Below are positions 25,526 to 38,643 of a stretch of 64,000 nt of DNA, one piece after another; position 1 is the first letter of the stretch; every line of letters begins with the position of its first letter. Origin of the DNA: Citrus sinensis (taxonomy: Eukaryota > Streptophyta > Magnoliopsida > Sapindales > Rutaceae); the NCBI RefSeq assembly GCF_022201045.2, contig NC_068560.1, positions 36,915,001 through 36,979,000 of the forward strand. Direction: 5' to 3'. The translations under genes and the position numbers were made by a program. The notes beneath the pieces were generated by a model. The model saw only the letters and a program-made list of their open reading frames with translations, made no database searches and was not told the origin of the DNA.

Positions 25526-26532
25526 TAGTTGTTATAATTTTTGTTATATTATATTTTTAAAATTTATTATTATTATTATTTTTTATCCATCTCACAATAA
25601 TTTTTTAATAAACTATAATATTAGGTTTTCATATTATTAAATTTAATACATAGAATTTATTATATTTCTTTAAATAATAAAATTAACAAGATTGCGCAAT
25701 TTATTCTTAAAAATAAAAAAATCATACTAATTAAATAATAAAAATGATTAAATATTAATTAATATTTGTTAGTGAAATTATTTTTAATAATAATTTTTTA
25801 AAATATTTCTATTGAAGGTGTTTTATTTTCTATCAGAATTTTTTTTATAAAAAAACCAGACATATCTTTAAATTTTAAAAAAATTATTTTAAATAATATT
25901 TATTTTCATTTTTTTTTCATAAAAACAACAATTCGAAAACAATAGCGAATCAGCCTTCAGTGTTACTAGTTGAATCATGCTTCCCAATAGACTGAAAAGT
26001 GAAACCCCCCCTAGAAATGAGTCATTATGGGCCCGACTTTTAAACCAACACAGCTTACGTTGATATGTTGTGCTATAGAAGCCTCGGATACGAATAAGCT
26101 TTCGTATCGTATTGTACGAATAACCTAATCACCGATCAAAACTCTTATAAAGCCCATTTTTATATGAGCAATTATACACCAACATTTGTTTTGTTTTTTT
26201 AATTTTTTTTAAATAATTTTTTTTAACACTCCACCTAAAGTTAATATTCTCTTCAATTTTCTACTTCTGTCGTAATACAAGTTAGAATTTTACTGACATC
26301 ATAGAAGTAAATTTATTATTTATGTGAATAAAAAAAAAGCCTTCGTTTAATGCAAAAAAAAAAAATTAGAAAAATGAAAAAAAGACAATGCGATCGGGAG
26401 ACAAAAAAAGGTCAACCGAAAGAAAAGAATAAGATCTATTAATCACTCCATACAAAGATCAAATAAATCAAACCCTAATCACATCTCCTAAAAGAAATAG
26501 AAAAAGTAAACTTTAAATACCTTATGAACATT
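25526..26532. other. Intergenic, AT-rich
   Basis: No gene recognised. Low-complexity A/T sequence with homopolymers near 26190 and 26350. Confidence 0.6.
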
Positions 26533-26940
26533 GGTCGACTACAACAACCAGAAGTAGTCGACACTGCACTTGGTGCTTCGGCTTTGTGGGGGGCCAAGAA
26601 GAGAAAGAAGAAGACATACACCAAGCCCAAGAAGATCAAGCAGAAAAAGAAGGTGAAGTTGGCTGTGTTGTAGTTTTACAAGGTTGGTGATTCTGGGAAA
26701 GTGTAGAGGTTGAGGAAGGAGTTAACTGAAAAAAAGCCCCAACATTAGTTGCCATCTGTCCATCTCATTTTTCTTGATGGGATTATGTTTCTTCTTTTTT
26801 CTTTTCTTTTCTTTTGCTTTTGGACATCTGTTAGGATATTAGGATTTTTCGGTTAGATTTAAATTCTTTTATTAATTGATATCCTTGGTTTCTTCTAAAA
26901 AAATGATTTTGCTTGTATTGTTCAAGGCTCAAGGACGGGA
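26533..26940 (+). pseudogene. Pseudogene of ubiquitin-40S ribosomal protein S27a
   Basis: Plus strand. The end of ubiquitin is legible (DYN.QK.STLHLVLRL), then the ribosomal tail AKKRKKKTYTKPKKIKQKKK, VKLAVL and FYKV.DSGKV. Lesions: TAG stops at 26555-26557, 26671-26673 and 26704-26706, plus one lost base in the G run at the ubiquitin-S27a junction (about 26587-26593). The zinc-ribbon C-terminus is missing. About 180 bases after it resemble an mRNA 3' UTR. The lack of introns across the legible part is consistent with a retrocopy, but the parent's gene structure was not checked and no poly-A tail or target duplication was found. Confidence 0.88.
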
Positions 26941-29900
26941 ACGAAAGTTTCGCAGAGTTTCAACGGTGCCATATTGAACTAGGGAAATTTTAAATGATAT
27001 TCATATTTTTTTTGGCATTTATTTTAGACAACATAATAATTTTACATTTAGAAGTAAAAATGTCATTTGATTAATATTTTATTTGATCTATTAATTACAT
27101 TATAATGGAATTAGATGAGTGAACAGAATGTTAACTTCAAGTGGAGTGCTGTATAAAAAAAAATTATGTATTTTAAAAAACAAAAAAAAATGATCGGTAA
27201 ATAATTACCTTTTTATATTTATAGCTCGATACTTAATAAAAATTATATAAATTATAAAATGACAAATAATTCAAACTTCAATCACGCACATCTTTTTTTG
27301 TATTATTATATTCTTTGTCTTTACGCCCATATCATAAACTCCACATACATTGCTACTTTGCCTTAGCTTCATATATGTTTTTATTTTTAAATAAATTAAA
27401 TACGGTATTCTAAAAAATAAAATTTAAAAGGAGTATTATAAAAAATTTAGAGGAGTGTTAAAAGCTCAACTATTTTTTTTTTTTTAAAAAAAGGTTGCAA
27501 ACATGAAGAAAATATTAGGCTTAAATTAGTCTTAATTAAGTTATACTATGACCTATAATAAATTAATTAAACCGTGAGTAGTTTTTGAGAGTTTATCGAT
27601 CCTATATTAGGATTTAAAGATAATAGAAGTCTTGATTTATTGTTGACTGTATTAAGTTGATATTTGTCGTTTTACCCATCAATCCTAACTGTGACTCTAT
27701 GAGTAGTTGGTTGGTTTCTCAAATGAGTAAACGTTGGAGTCACAATTTTAACACAATAGTACTGATTGAATGAAGAACACAAAATAACAAAGACAAAATT
27801 AAGTTGTACATTTTTAATTAAACTAATATTAATTGTTCTATCATTTATCTTCTCTGATGCTTTTGAAATTAAGTTAGAGTGCGGAGTTGTTACAAATCAG
27901 ACTTCAAATAGTCTCTCTGCAGATACCGAAATCGTTTTACTTATTCAAATAAGAGAGTTCTTTAAAAAAAATCAATGGAGAGCACACAGCACAAGTGTAG
28001 AATGAATAATCTTGTGGAGTCACAAATAACAACCATTTCTTTATCTTCTAAGCTAATGAAGGCCAGAAAAGGCATACAAAACTCGGAAATTACGTCTACC
28101 CGAAACACGTCCACGCAACATATCAAAACTTTGTCAAAAAAGGACCTGTTACAGTTGTAGTTTCCGAAACGCTTTTAGAGTTTTAGCCCAGACAGAGTGA
28201 CGCAATAGATGATAAAAAAGAGAGAAGAAAAGATGAGGGTTTGTCACTTTTAGGACGACAGAGAAAATCAGATGGGCATGATTTTTGATTTAATGTCTCA
28301 AGGAATTGACCATAGTTGATACACGTTCGGTGCAATGGGCAGTTCCTTTGTTCCGTTCCATCAGCGAAAGGAAAATGACTTCTTCGCTCACGGGAAACAT
28401 ATCTCACCTGCCCAAAATCCTTAACCAACGCAGGGCCCAAAATTATTTATATTATAGTACGTGTTAATTATAATTAATTGAATTTTACTACCTGGATTTT
28501 GATCTCACCTCACCAAGACAAAGCAACAAGTACCCCCAGTAAAAGTTTCATGTAATAATTGCCTCTCAGATGAATTCTTAATTCTTTCAAAAGGATATTC
28601 CAAATCCGTGTGAAATTAACTTTCACCTTGAGCCGAGTCAATGGCAAAATCCCTCCAGAAGTCAATAGAATCAAGTGGGAGAGACAGTTATATGTAGGGT
28701 TACACTAATTAATATTGGTTATCGATCATTATATCAAAGAACTGGTTTAAAAGCACGCTCAGAGAATAAAATAAGTATGTGACCAGTAATCGTGGGCGAA
28801 AATGTGGACCAACCGCAAAGCACAAACGTTACGTTTGGAATCTTTAGTTTTCTTTCTTTTCCGCTTTTTTCCTTTCTTTTTTTTTTCTTTACGGATTATT
28901 TATTCAGATGAGTCAATCTCTCATGCGGGTCTATAAAAGTGATCTAGTTGGGGCCTAGCTAGTGTGCGGTACATTGTAATATGTGTGTGGGTGTGAAGTT
29001 ATTTTAAAAAAATAAACTGTTATTGCCTGCCTTCCATTAATCGGTAGGGCAATGTTCTGCAGATTATGTGATCAAATATTGTCTAAGATTCTGTTTCGGT
29101 TTTAATGCATGCTGAAGGCAGGAATTTTTTATGATTTTGTGTTATAAGTCCACATCTTTCTGCAAATTAATACAATGCCGACTGCCCATCAGGGTATTAT
29201 GATAAGTTTGATTACACTCTCCCAGACTGGAACTCTTTGTGGAAAAGGAAAAAGGTTCTTTTTATTATGACTGGAAACCACGAACTTGCGCGGCAAAGTA
29301 AAGTCCTTTGTCTCAATGTTAGCTTGTAAACTAAAATGAATAATTTAGTTGCAGAATTTCAACTGCTTTTAGATTAAAATAAGTAATCTTTAACCGCCTG
29401 CCTACGCATTATTAATAACGTACTAAGGATAGGCAGCAGAATGAACAAAGTGTAGTCCTCTGATACGCTCAAAATCAAGTGGCCTACTTCGATCTGGTGC
29501 CAAACAAGTCTTGTTGACACATGTCCTCAATATCCTGGAATTAATGCAAGTGCTCGCGACAACGTGCAATTATTTTATCTCATCTTAAGAGTATTTCAAC
29601 TTATCGGAATTAGATCCTATTTATTATTAAGTTAGAGTTTTCTAACTTCAAAGCTATTGTTGCTATTGGAAAAAAATTTATAACACTGAAATAGAAGTTA
29701 ATAATATTTAGTAAATATAACGTTTAAATAATAATTTTTAAAAAATTAGTAAAGATATTATAAATTTTTCATTATACAAATTATGGGTCAAATTATTTTT
29801 ACTTTCAAACCATAATATAATTAGCATTTATCAAACATTTTAATGTTGAAACTTAATTAAAAGATACAACTACTCAACTTTCATACCAAACAACACCTTA

Positions 29901-31872
29901 ACACCTTAATGCTATGTTGTATTATATGCTTCCCCTTTAGCAAGTCAGCTATAAGATTAATAAGACCTGTAGCAGATTCCACTACTCTGCGAAATGATAA
30001 AGCACCATTAGACAGACTGAGCATGTCTCATATAAAATTTTCTTACACACACACACACATACACGGTGGTTGTAGCTGTCACCATTTAGTCCTCAAATCC
30101 AAGATCGGATCACATTCATCATCATTTACTTGACAAATAGATCACAAAAGATCTGTACTTGTTTACACATGCGTGATAATTGCCACTAACTAAAATTCTA
30201 ATCACCATTCGGATGACAAAAACTATAAAAAAAAAAAGGAGAGAAACATAACTGGCCCTTGCATTTGGTTGGAGGTCGTTTCATATTTTATGGCCATATT
30301 ATTATTAAATAGAGGCAAGAGATAAGAAGCAACTTTTTGGTATAATAACTCATATATGATGATCAGAAAGTAATTCTCGTTGTGATAAGCACCACTAATT
30401 AAAGAACAAATATATATATTGTATATAATTGTCCAACTTTAATTCTTCTCGTGACGAACTCATATCTGCTTCATTAAATCTAAACATAATTTTGAAAATT
30501 TATGCTATTACATTGAGTCCATTGACATTCGAGATATATACTTTGTCGATTTCCAGTATTCCTAAGGAGAAAAAAAAAGTGTCAGTATTCTTTATCTCTT
30601 ATCTAAGCAAATAAACTTGCATGATTAGTGGGTGATAAATAAGAACATAATAATTAAATAAATTTTGATCATATATAAATAAAAGTACATATGTATTAAA
30701 AGATCCTTCGAAACTTAGATATTATTAATTAGATCATGAGAGGATTCTTATAAGAAAAGAAAAAAAAAAAAAAAAGCACGCAATGAGTCATGACTGCGAA
30801 ATTCCATCATCTACAAGTTACACCGCCCTTTGAAATTCATGCACGAAGACAACTATTTATTTTCGGTTTGGAATAAAGGCAAAAGGTGAGAAATGAATAG
30901 CTTTGATTCTTATTCCAAACGATATACCTAATACCGATCCTATATATTTTTAGCATCTTTCAAAGATATGCTACTGTCATGTTATATATAGTGTCTAAAA
31001 TACATATATGCAATTAGGTTATTGAGAATAAACACAATTTTCTAATACTTTGAACCTAAAGTTTATAATATTCGTTAAAGAATTAGAATAATTGATATAC
31101 CTTGATTGAGTAGTTTTCAAATAAGTTTCTTTGGCTAACCAACCGAGTTTAGCGGGAAGTTAAAAAATTATTTTTAACTATATCCACCCTCAAATTAATA
31201 TTAAACTGAAAATTTTTACCTTCTATATAATTATGACCAGTGACCCTAGCTTTCGATAAATCTATATATATATATATACATGATATCGTTCCTTACCTTT
31301 CAAGTCTCAGAGCTGGTTAAAGTTTCAACTTATGTGACGTGTATAATTGACAATACATAAAGTTTGATTGCTACAAAGAAAATGCTAGAAAGCGATCTTT
31401 AACTGCTTGCTTCAACAGGTTAATGTAATCGAGCTGGCGATCAAATTAAAGGTCATATATGAGAAGAAAATGGTAGGTGAAATAAAGAGAGACACTAATT
31501 AAAAAGGTAGAGACAAATGGAATCTAAGGAAAAATTATTCCGGATTATAAGAAGATTTTAGAAAGCTAGCTATCAGTCATATATATGTATACATATAAAT
31601 ATTTATGGCGACTAATTTATGCCAAAAGTTATGGTGGCAATGAATCAATTAATATTTCATCATACATTGCAAAGTAAAATAAAGCAGTAGAATATCATGA
31701 TTTCTGAACGCTAGCTTGTCAAGTACATAGATATAATAATATTTCACTTTTATAAACTCAAAATTACATTGAGTTTTCTCCTTGTTATTATTACGTGGGA
31801 ATGGTCATTAAAAAAAAAAAAAAAAGAAAGAAAAGAAAAGAGAGAGAAATAAAAATAAAAAAGGCTTTCAGC
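26941..31872. other. Long intergenic region, no gene recognised
   Basis: AT-rich with poly-A/T tracts. An 85-codon minus-strand frame at 28183-28440 and smaller frames have no recognisable family. Around 29580-29900 the sequence resembles a decayed copy of the 7.8-kb MITE family. (CA)n at about 30047-30058 is short. Confidence 0.5.
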
Positions 31873-32884
31873 TTAATTTTCATTGTTGGTATTCTGTTGA
31901 TCCCTATCCAAAAGTTCTGTCATGTAATACTCGAACTTTTCCACGACACCCTCCGGCATTGAGACAAGCACTCTGGTAGAGTTTAAATCACCGGTGACTG
32001 GTAAAAACAAGCAGTAAATATCACTTGTTACTGGACCCATATGCATTGGCTTCCCTTCTCCAAAATCCAAATCCTCTAGTCCCAGTTTTGACCATTGAGA
32101 AATAACCAAACTCGAAGAAAGGTCGGTTTTGTAACTTTTATCCTCCAGTAAATCAACCATTGACCTCACATAATCATCAGTCAAACTTGCTTTCGCTTGC
32201 TGCACTAACTTTATTGTATGATACAGGTTGGAGTTAACCAAGTCGTTAACGCTGGTTTGCGCACACGCTAGCACAAATCCATTCCCATAATACCCTTCTG
32301 GCATTTCAGGGTTTAATTTTTTCCTCACATTGACAGAAAAGAGAAGCTTCACGTTTAGAGAATCGGGTAACAAGTCCAGTGATCGCACCCAGGAGCGCCA
32401 CGTGTGAGATGCCAGTGCTTCAAATGTGGTGCATTTTAGTGACGGTACGCATTGTCTCTTGAGATGAAGAATCTGGGACGGAGTGAATGTTAAGGATGCT
32501 GGAACCAACGGCTGAGCTTGCAAGTATTGGTTGATCTCCACCTCCACCTGCGCCGTTTCATTTTGGGTAGTTTTGGTGTATCCGTGATGCGTAAAATTCA
32601 CTTGCGGTGGATTTCGGGGTTTCAACACGTGGCGAGTGTGGAAGGGTGAGATTGGCGGATCAAGATTGGGCTTGGTGGTCACGTGGGCCCAAGCATGCAA
32701 AAACTGCGAAGTGCCGATGCCGTCGCATAGACAGTGATTGATCGCAGTGCAGAGAATCATTCCTCCGCAACGGAGATTTGTCACCTGCAATTGCAATTGT
32801 AAGCAAGGCTAATATTGCCATTAGAAAACAGGAACCAGACCCCTGTGAATGAAAGAAACGAAATAGCAAGGAGTAGTGACCAAT

Positions 32885-32921
<37 letters not shown>

Positions 32922-33743
32922 AACACCTAAAATAGGTAGGGTCACCCTCACCCACTTTCTTTTGAGTCATTATCTGAGAAAGGAAATTCATATGAAAATA
33001 TTGGAACGAAATTAATACAGAAAGAAAACGGCGTCGTTGCTCTTTGTTTCGCTGCTTCCGTAACATCACACTCACCGGAAACAGAAAGATCAGATTAAAG
33101 AACATGGGACTCATAATATATATATATATTTATATATATAATATGTATGGTTTATGATTTTACAACTGGTAACCTCAAATAGTTGAAAGGATTTTTAATT
33201 AATCACGTAATTAATACTATAAATTTGTAGCTGCAGTTTTTTAAAAGAATGCAAGCAAAGTGACCCCAAAAAAAAAAAAAGTGAAATTAATTATCTGACC
33301 TGAACTACAAGTGGAGGAACCTGCAAGAAGCTGTGAGCTTCGACTCTATACAAGAGTTTCCTCCAAGACCTGTTTGGTTTCCTAGAAAGTTGAAGAAAGT
33401 CTTCAGAGGAGATATCCATGAAAGCGGCGGCAAAAACAGCACCTTCACCATTACAATCAACTTGAAGCTTAAAATCATCTTCTGAACTTGTTCTTAGCCT
33501 ACCGGCTAATGGGTAGTATTCCACGAGAACTTTAGACAGTGAGTATTTCAAAAAATCTAAGCTTATGGATTTCTTGTAAAGGTAAAGATATTTAATGGAG
33601 AATCTAAGGAACTTCTGATCGTCAAGATTGGAGAGATACAGTGAATGGTTTGGAGTTGGAGTGCTTGGGGAGATTAAGATTGGTTGGTTTGGATGGTAAC
33701 AACAATCTGGGAGTTCTTGATTGTGATCATGAGATTTTAACAT
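31873..33743 (-). CDS. BAHD acyltransferase (HXXXD family)
   Basis: Cytosolic enzyme type that transfers acyl groups from acyl-CoA to alcohol or amine acceptors. Two minus-strand exons, 33300-33743 and 31873-32784, join in phase 0 to give 451 residues, the normal family length. The start MLKSHDHNQELPDCCYHPN leads into TPNHSLYLSNLDDQKFLRFS, typical of the clade near fatty-alcohol caffeoyl transferase, ASFT and GLAUCE-type proteins. The catalytic motif is H165-C-L-C-D169 with a following G. The structural DFGWG motif is DFGEG at 388-392, a W-to-E change. The single intron falls just before VTNLRCGG, a common position in BAHD genes. The intron holds (TA)n runs at 32888-32917 and around 33117-33140. 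Acyl donor and acceptor cannot be read from sequence. The gene looks intact. Confidence 0.92.
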
Positions 33744-33981
33744 ACTTGCTACCTAGTTTCTTTCTCCTTGAATTCTTTGTTCTTGTTCAAAGCAGATGGC
33801 GGATATGATCGATGCTCATAAAAGAAAATGAGAAAAGATGGAGAGAAAAAAATTAAGAGAGAGAGACTTCATGACTGAAGAACAATTGAAGACTGAAGAG
33901 AGGCCAGGGATTATTTGTAGACAAGAGAAACAATTTAATGGGGTCAATCTACTGCATATTTCTCATGTCGACCCATATGTG

Positions 33982-33992
33982 TATATTTATAG
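33982..33992 (-). promoter_or_regulatory. Candidate TATA box of the BAHD gene
   Basis: CTATAAATATA on the minus strand, about 240 bases upstream of the start codon. A transcription start around 33955 would give a leader of about 210 nt. Confidence 0.5.
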
Positions 33993-34262
33993 ATTATTTT
34001 TAACTTAAATTTCACAATTTCAAAATAAAAGAATTTAAAATTCTGACATAACATTTTAAGTAATTAGTTTATACAATTCGCTGCTCATAAATATATCTTT
34101 TTTTCATCTTTAATATCTATCATTAGCTTGAATTGTGTGAACCTCACTCGTGCATACATACATATATTTAAGTCAAAATTTAGTCTAACAAACTTTTACC
34201 ACGTAACTTTACACATTAATTTATCAAAATCTCACTTTCAGTTAACATTAAGATTGATATTA

Positions 34263-34497
34263 AAGTGCTGTAACTTAAAAACTATAGCTGCTGTAAAAAA
34301 AATTGTAACTATAAAACAAAAATTAATAAATAATAATTTTGATGAAATTATTAAAGATATAATAAATTTTTTTATTAAACAAGTAAAAAATTATATCAAC
34401 ATAACTTTTAAGTTACAATAGTTAGTGTTTACCAAACACTTTAGTGCTATAACTTTTAAGTTATAGCTAACAAACCTCAATCACAAACGCGTCTTAA
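34263..34497. mobile_element. Truncated relative of the 7.8-kb MITE
   Basis: Subterminal words match the 7775-8045 element: gtgctgtaacttaaaaact, then tttaccaaacactttagtgc, and a right end cctcaatcacaaacgcg resembling cctcaatcccaaacgcacc. The left terminus is missing. No coding capacity. Confidence 0.65.
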
Positions 34498-37400
34498 CTA
34501 ATATGTAACCACACAAACGAAACCTATTTATAAAACACACGTGGGAGCGACAATATCTTAGTACCCGGCATGGGCACGTCTGCAAGGCATCTACCCAAAG
34601 AATAGGATATAAATTATAAAATTTGTGAATTTTCAGTAGCCTTTAGTAATTAAATTGGGTGGGCATGGTGGTTCCTTCTTTACTTACAAGTACGTGACTA
34701 AGAAAAAGACATACGGGTATATTATATATGAATGCAAATGCAGTGGAGTTCAACATTGTACATATATTAACTGGGTGTGGCCTGGTAGGCATTGTATCAT
34801 ATGCGTAACTCCAAAAGGCAATGTACCGATTTTCTGCGGCAAGCCCCTCTTAGTGGCTGAAAGCAACGTTTCCATTAAATATGAAAAAACAAGAACATGC
34901 GCAGATATAAATCTTCCAGCATATCCTGAATGTGATCCCATGATATGGACATGGATTTATTTCTAGGGTTTTGCATACTGCTCATATTCAACTTGAAATG
35001 CAACTCTTTTGTAAATTGGGTGCTAAAAAACAAAATTCGCTGAATTTACCAAAAGAACAGTCTGTCTGCCGTAAAAATGGTGCAATAAGGGGGTGAACTT
35101 ATATTGGGTTAGAAAGACCAGGCTGGGCCTGTAATCCCTGTTTGGAGGTTGGGGAACTACATCATCAAATGCCAGAGTGGCTTTATGATACATCTCATGT
35201 GCTGTGTCTCACTTATCTCCATGCTCTTGCTGCGGCTTTAACAGAAAAGGCGGGGGGGAAAATCTTTCTTAATCGTGTAAGATTTGTTGTCAATTTGTCT
35301 TGCTTTAATTGCTTTTCCGTAGCAATTAAAGCAACTGTCAATCTTGAAGCCAAAGGAGATGGCCAAATTCTGGGTAGAAGAAAGCAATTGTTCATCTTTT
35401 CGGTTTCTCTGTCTCTTGGAATTTATTTATTTTTTTCTTTTTTTGAGAAGCAGTAATCTATGATTTCTTAGTTGTAAAAATATGCAATGAACTTGGATAC
35501 AGTATAACTGTTGGGTAACGAATATAGTCTATGAACAACTTGATGAAGCCCTAACAATTCCCCAGCTGAGGGTGAATATTTCGGGGTTGGGTCATTTCAG
35601 GAAAAAGGTACTTAAGAAGCCGAACCCCACAACAAAAAAGTGCTTCTGAGACACGTGGTCTCCAAACACCACCGCCTCAGTGTCACTGCTCCTAATTGAA
35701 GGAAATTCCATCCCTCCATCCTAAATCCCAACTCCCCAGTATGCCTTCCATAGTTGAATAACTAATCAAAAGCATCAAAAATTCAAAATGCTTAAGCTTT
35801 ATATGCTACTTATTGGATCAAAAACTTTAATTGGTTTCCAGTTTCAACAAATTTAGTTGATGGAAATGATTAACTATGATTCCTATTGTCTGAGCCAAGT
35901 GGTCAAAATAAAGCACCAAACACATATTATATTCAGAAGTCGGAAAAATACTTCGACAAATTAAGAAGGGGAACCGGCATCTAATTCTCAAGTGTAATAT
36001 CAATAAATCAAATAATTGAACAGAACATTTCTAGAATCTGCTTTCTAAATCAAATAATTAATCCTATTGTAAGGATAACGCCGAAGGATTGCGTTCTTTT
36101 AATCTCAGGAATCGAGTTCTTGTAAAAACGATCTTATGTTTACATAAATATATGCTCTGTTAATTCCCAAGGGCATTAGAACAATTAATTTCATATAAAT
36201 TCTAAACTTTGCCCAAATCACATTTCCAGTTTAGGTTGGTGATGTCATCTCCCATTTTGCCACAGCCCACAGTGCTGCTAACTCCATTTCGGATGCGACT
36301 TTCCCCACTCATTCGTCAAATTTTTTATTATCATGATTATCAATCTATCACCATCGTCAACAAAGGGTCGATACTTAATGCCACAACCCCACTGACAAGC
36401 CATTTTTCAAACATAAAATTATGATCCCCATTTTTAGTAAGTTATAAGATAACAATAAATTCTACATTGTAATAAATTAATTTTTTTAAGTGACTTACTT
36501 CTACATTATAATAATTATTGTATACTACAAAAATATATATGTCATATTAAAAGTTTAATATGAAATAAAATGTTTTTTAAAATTGTTTGTGATAATGATT
36601 TATTATTTAAAGTTATTATTGCATTTTTTAACTTGCAAGTACATAATAACTTATTAGTATGAACACATTCTCTTTGAAACCAAAATATTTCTAACTTCTT
36701 AAGTATGTTTAGAACTTCATGAGATTGATATACGCTATTCATTAATTGTAATATATTCACCTCTATATTACTTATACTAAGGATACCTAAGTCAAAATAA
36801 TAATTTTTTTTAACTAAACTCCTATTAGGTTATAGCCTCCTTATAGTAAAAAAATTAGTTGGCTCCAACAATAAGACAATAGAGAGGTTTTGTTATACCA
36901 CGTTAATCCCATGTCTTACAAATACAAATGACTCCACTACTTGAGTAGGACTACACAAGATAAATATTTGAGGTTTAGTTGAATGGTTTTTCAGTAACTT
37001 TATTTTAATTAGGTAAGTAAGGAGTAAAAAAAAAATGATTTAGATTTTGCCCAATTAAAGATTTTATCCACTTTTACTTGATTTCAGAAAAAAAAGAAAT
37101 TGATGAATGAAAAATGAGTAAGATTTTTTAGTACATATTTTACTAACAATAATGTTAGATATTCTAATAGTTGAATCCCAACTATTTCGTGTTATTCATT
37201 TGTTGGATATAAAATTTCATAATTAATAAAATTAATGTTATGTTATCGAATAACCACATGTCACATCAATTAAAACTCAAGTTGAAACTCTAAGCAGACC
37301 ACATAATAGGCCGTTTTATTTCCAAGTTATATTACACTTGTGGTCTCTCTAGCTTGTTCTTGTTGGAGCCCAAGATGACAGGGAATTAATTAAATCTAAG

Positions 37401-38405
37401 TGCATGTTCAAGGTTATGAGAGGAACCTTGGTCTCGACATAACAAGTTAATTTAATTTATGATAATATATCCTTTATTCCAGTCTTTCATGGCTTATATA
37501 CCCATCAGTTACAACAGAAGCCAACATAAAGATATTACAAAATCAAATCTCAATGAAATAGGAAAAGTTAATTCTTCCCTCAAGACCTGGTCCAGCTCGA
37601 TCAGCCTTTGACTCACACGATTCAAGGACTCGTTTATTGAAAAACAAAATAATAAAACTCACATATAAAACAATTTATATGCATTTTCTCTCTGTACATG
37701 CTATCTGCAATGATGGAGTCAATGAAACAAGTGCTTTTAGTTTTAATAAAAGTTAACATAATAGTTTTCTCAGTACTCACGAGCAGATAACAAGTTGCTT
37801 TGCTAGATGCATATAATTCAAGAAATAAAAGTGGCTTAAAGTTGCAATTACTTCCTTCACATCTATCCTATTTCCATGAGTAGCAACTCGAGTAACAAAC
37901 GGTCGGTCATTGTGAACTGTGAAGGGATTGAATATCATACACTAAGGAAGCCAGCTATAGACAAAGGCATATCAATCATTTTAAAATTGAAACTACCCAG
38001 AACCCATCGGCAATCTATGCTTATTTTAGGATCAAAATCAGCGCCATTCGATCGATGTGTTTGCATTACAAAATAGTAAGACATAAGACTATGAGTTATT
38101 GAGACACATTTAATTGGTTCATTTACACATCAATTCTATTAAAAATTCAATAGAATCAACTTTTTATCTTTGGATTAACTTAATTCACCAAAGTGAATCA
38201 CTTCATTGCTCTTTCTGTTCCAATAACATGCAATGATAATAAGAGAGGCAAATAATTTTTTTTTATATGCATTAAATTTTGACTCATTATTTGATGAGGG
38301 TGCTGGCACTTTATTAAAATTGTGGGAATATTAATCCTTATTAGAAAATTTTTGGTTAAAGTCTAGGATCTTGGACTATATATATGTGTTTTATTTATTT
38401 ATTAG
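34498..38405. other. Intergenic with unidentified small frames
   Basis: No family recognised. The best frame (34655-34966, plus) is open for 103 codons and rich in Cys and aromatic residues (YECKCSGVQHC, PGRHCIICV), but its first codon is TTG and its only internal ATG is seven codons from the end. Frames at 35142-35456, 36209-36424 and 37876-38076 look like chance. Confidence 0.4.
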
Positions 38406-38531
38406 GAGAGAGCAAGGGAAGTTCGTCTTTCTGAACCTCACATTGTTGATGGCTTTGGGCTTGGGCTCCTTTGTAGGGACTGGAGAGAAGAGAACTTGCC
38501 AATTCTATCAAAACGAGCAGTCGATGAGATG
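38406..38531 (+). other. Orphan exon-like fragment, 42 codons
   Basis: Preceded by TTTATTTATTAG and followed by GGTTTTT, so bounded by acceptor- and donor-like dinucleotides. The open frame reads REVRLSEPHIVDGFGLGLLC, then RDWREENLPILSK, which looks like real protein. It ends directly at a T20 tract (38533-38552). I do not recognise the family. No neighbouring exons were found, so it is probably a stranded or captured exon, or part of an old pseudogene. Confidence 0.35.
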
Positions 38532-38643
38532 GTTTTTTTTTTTTTTTTTTTTAATTATTTCAACTCAATTACTGTAATTCAAGGGCCTTTTTTGTAAAAA
38601 AGAAAAATACTATGGGCCTCAGAGTCGTCAAATTGGTCTAATA

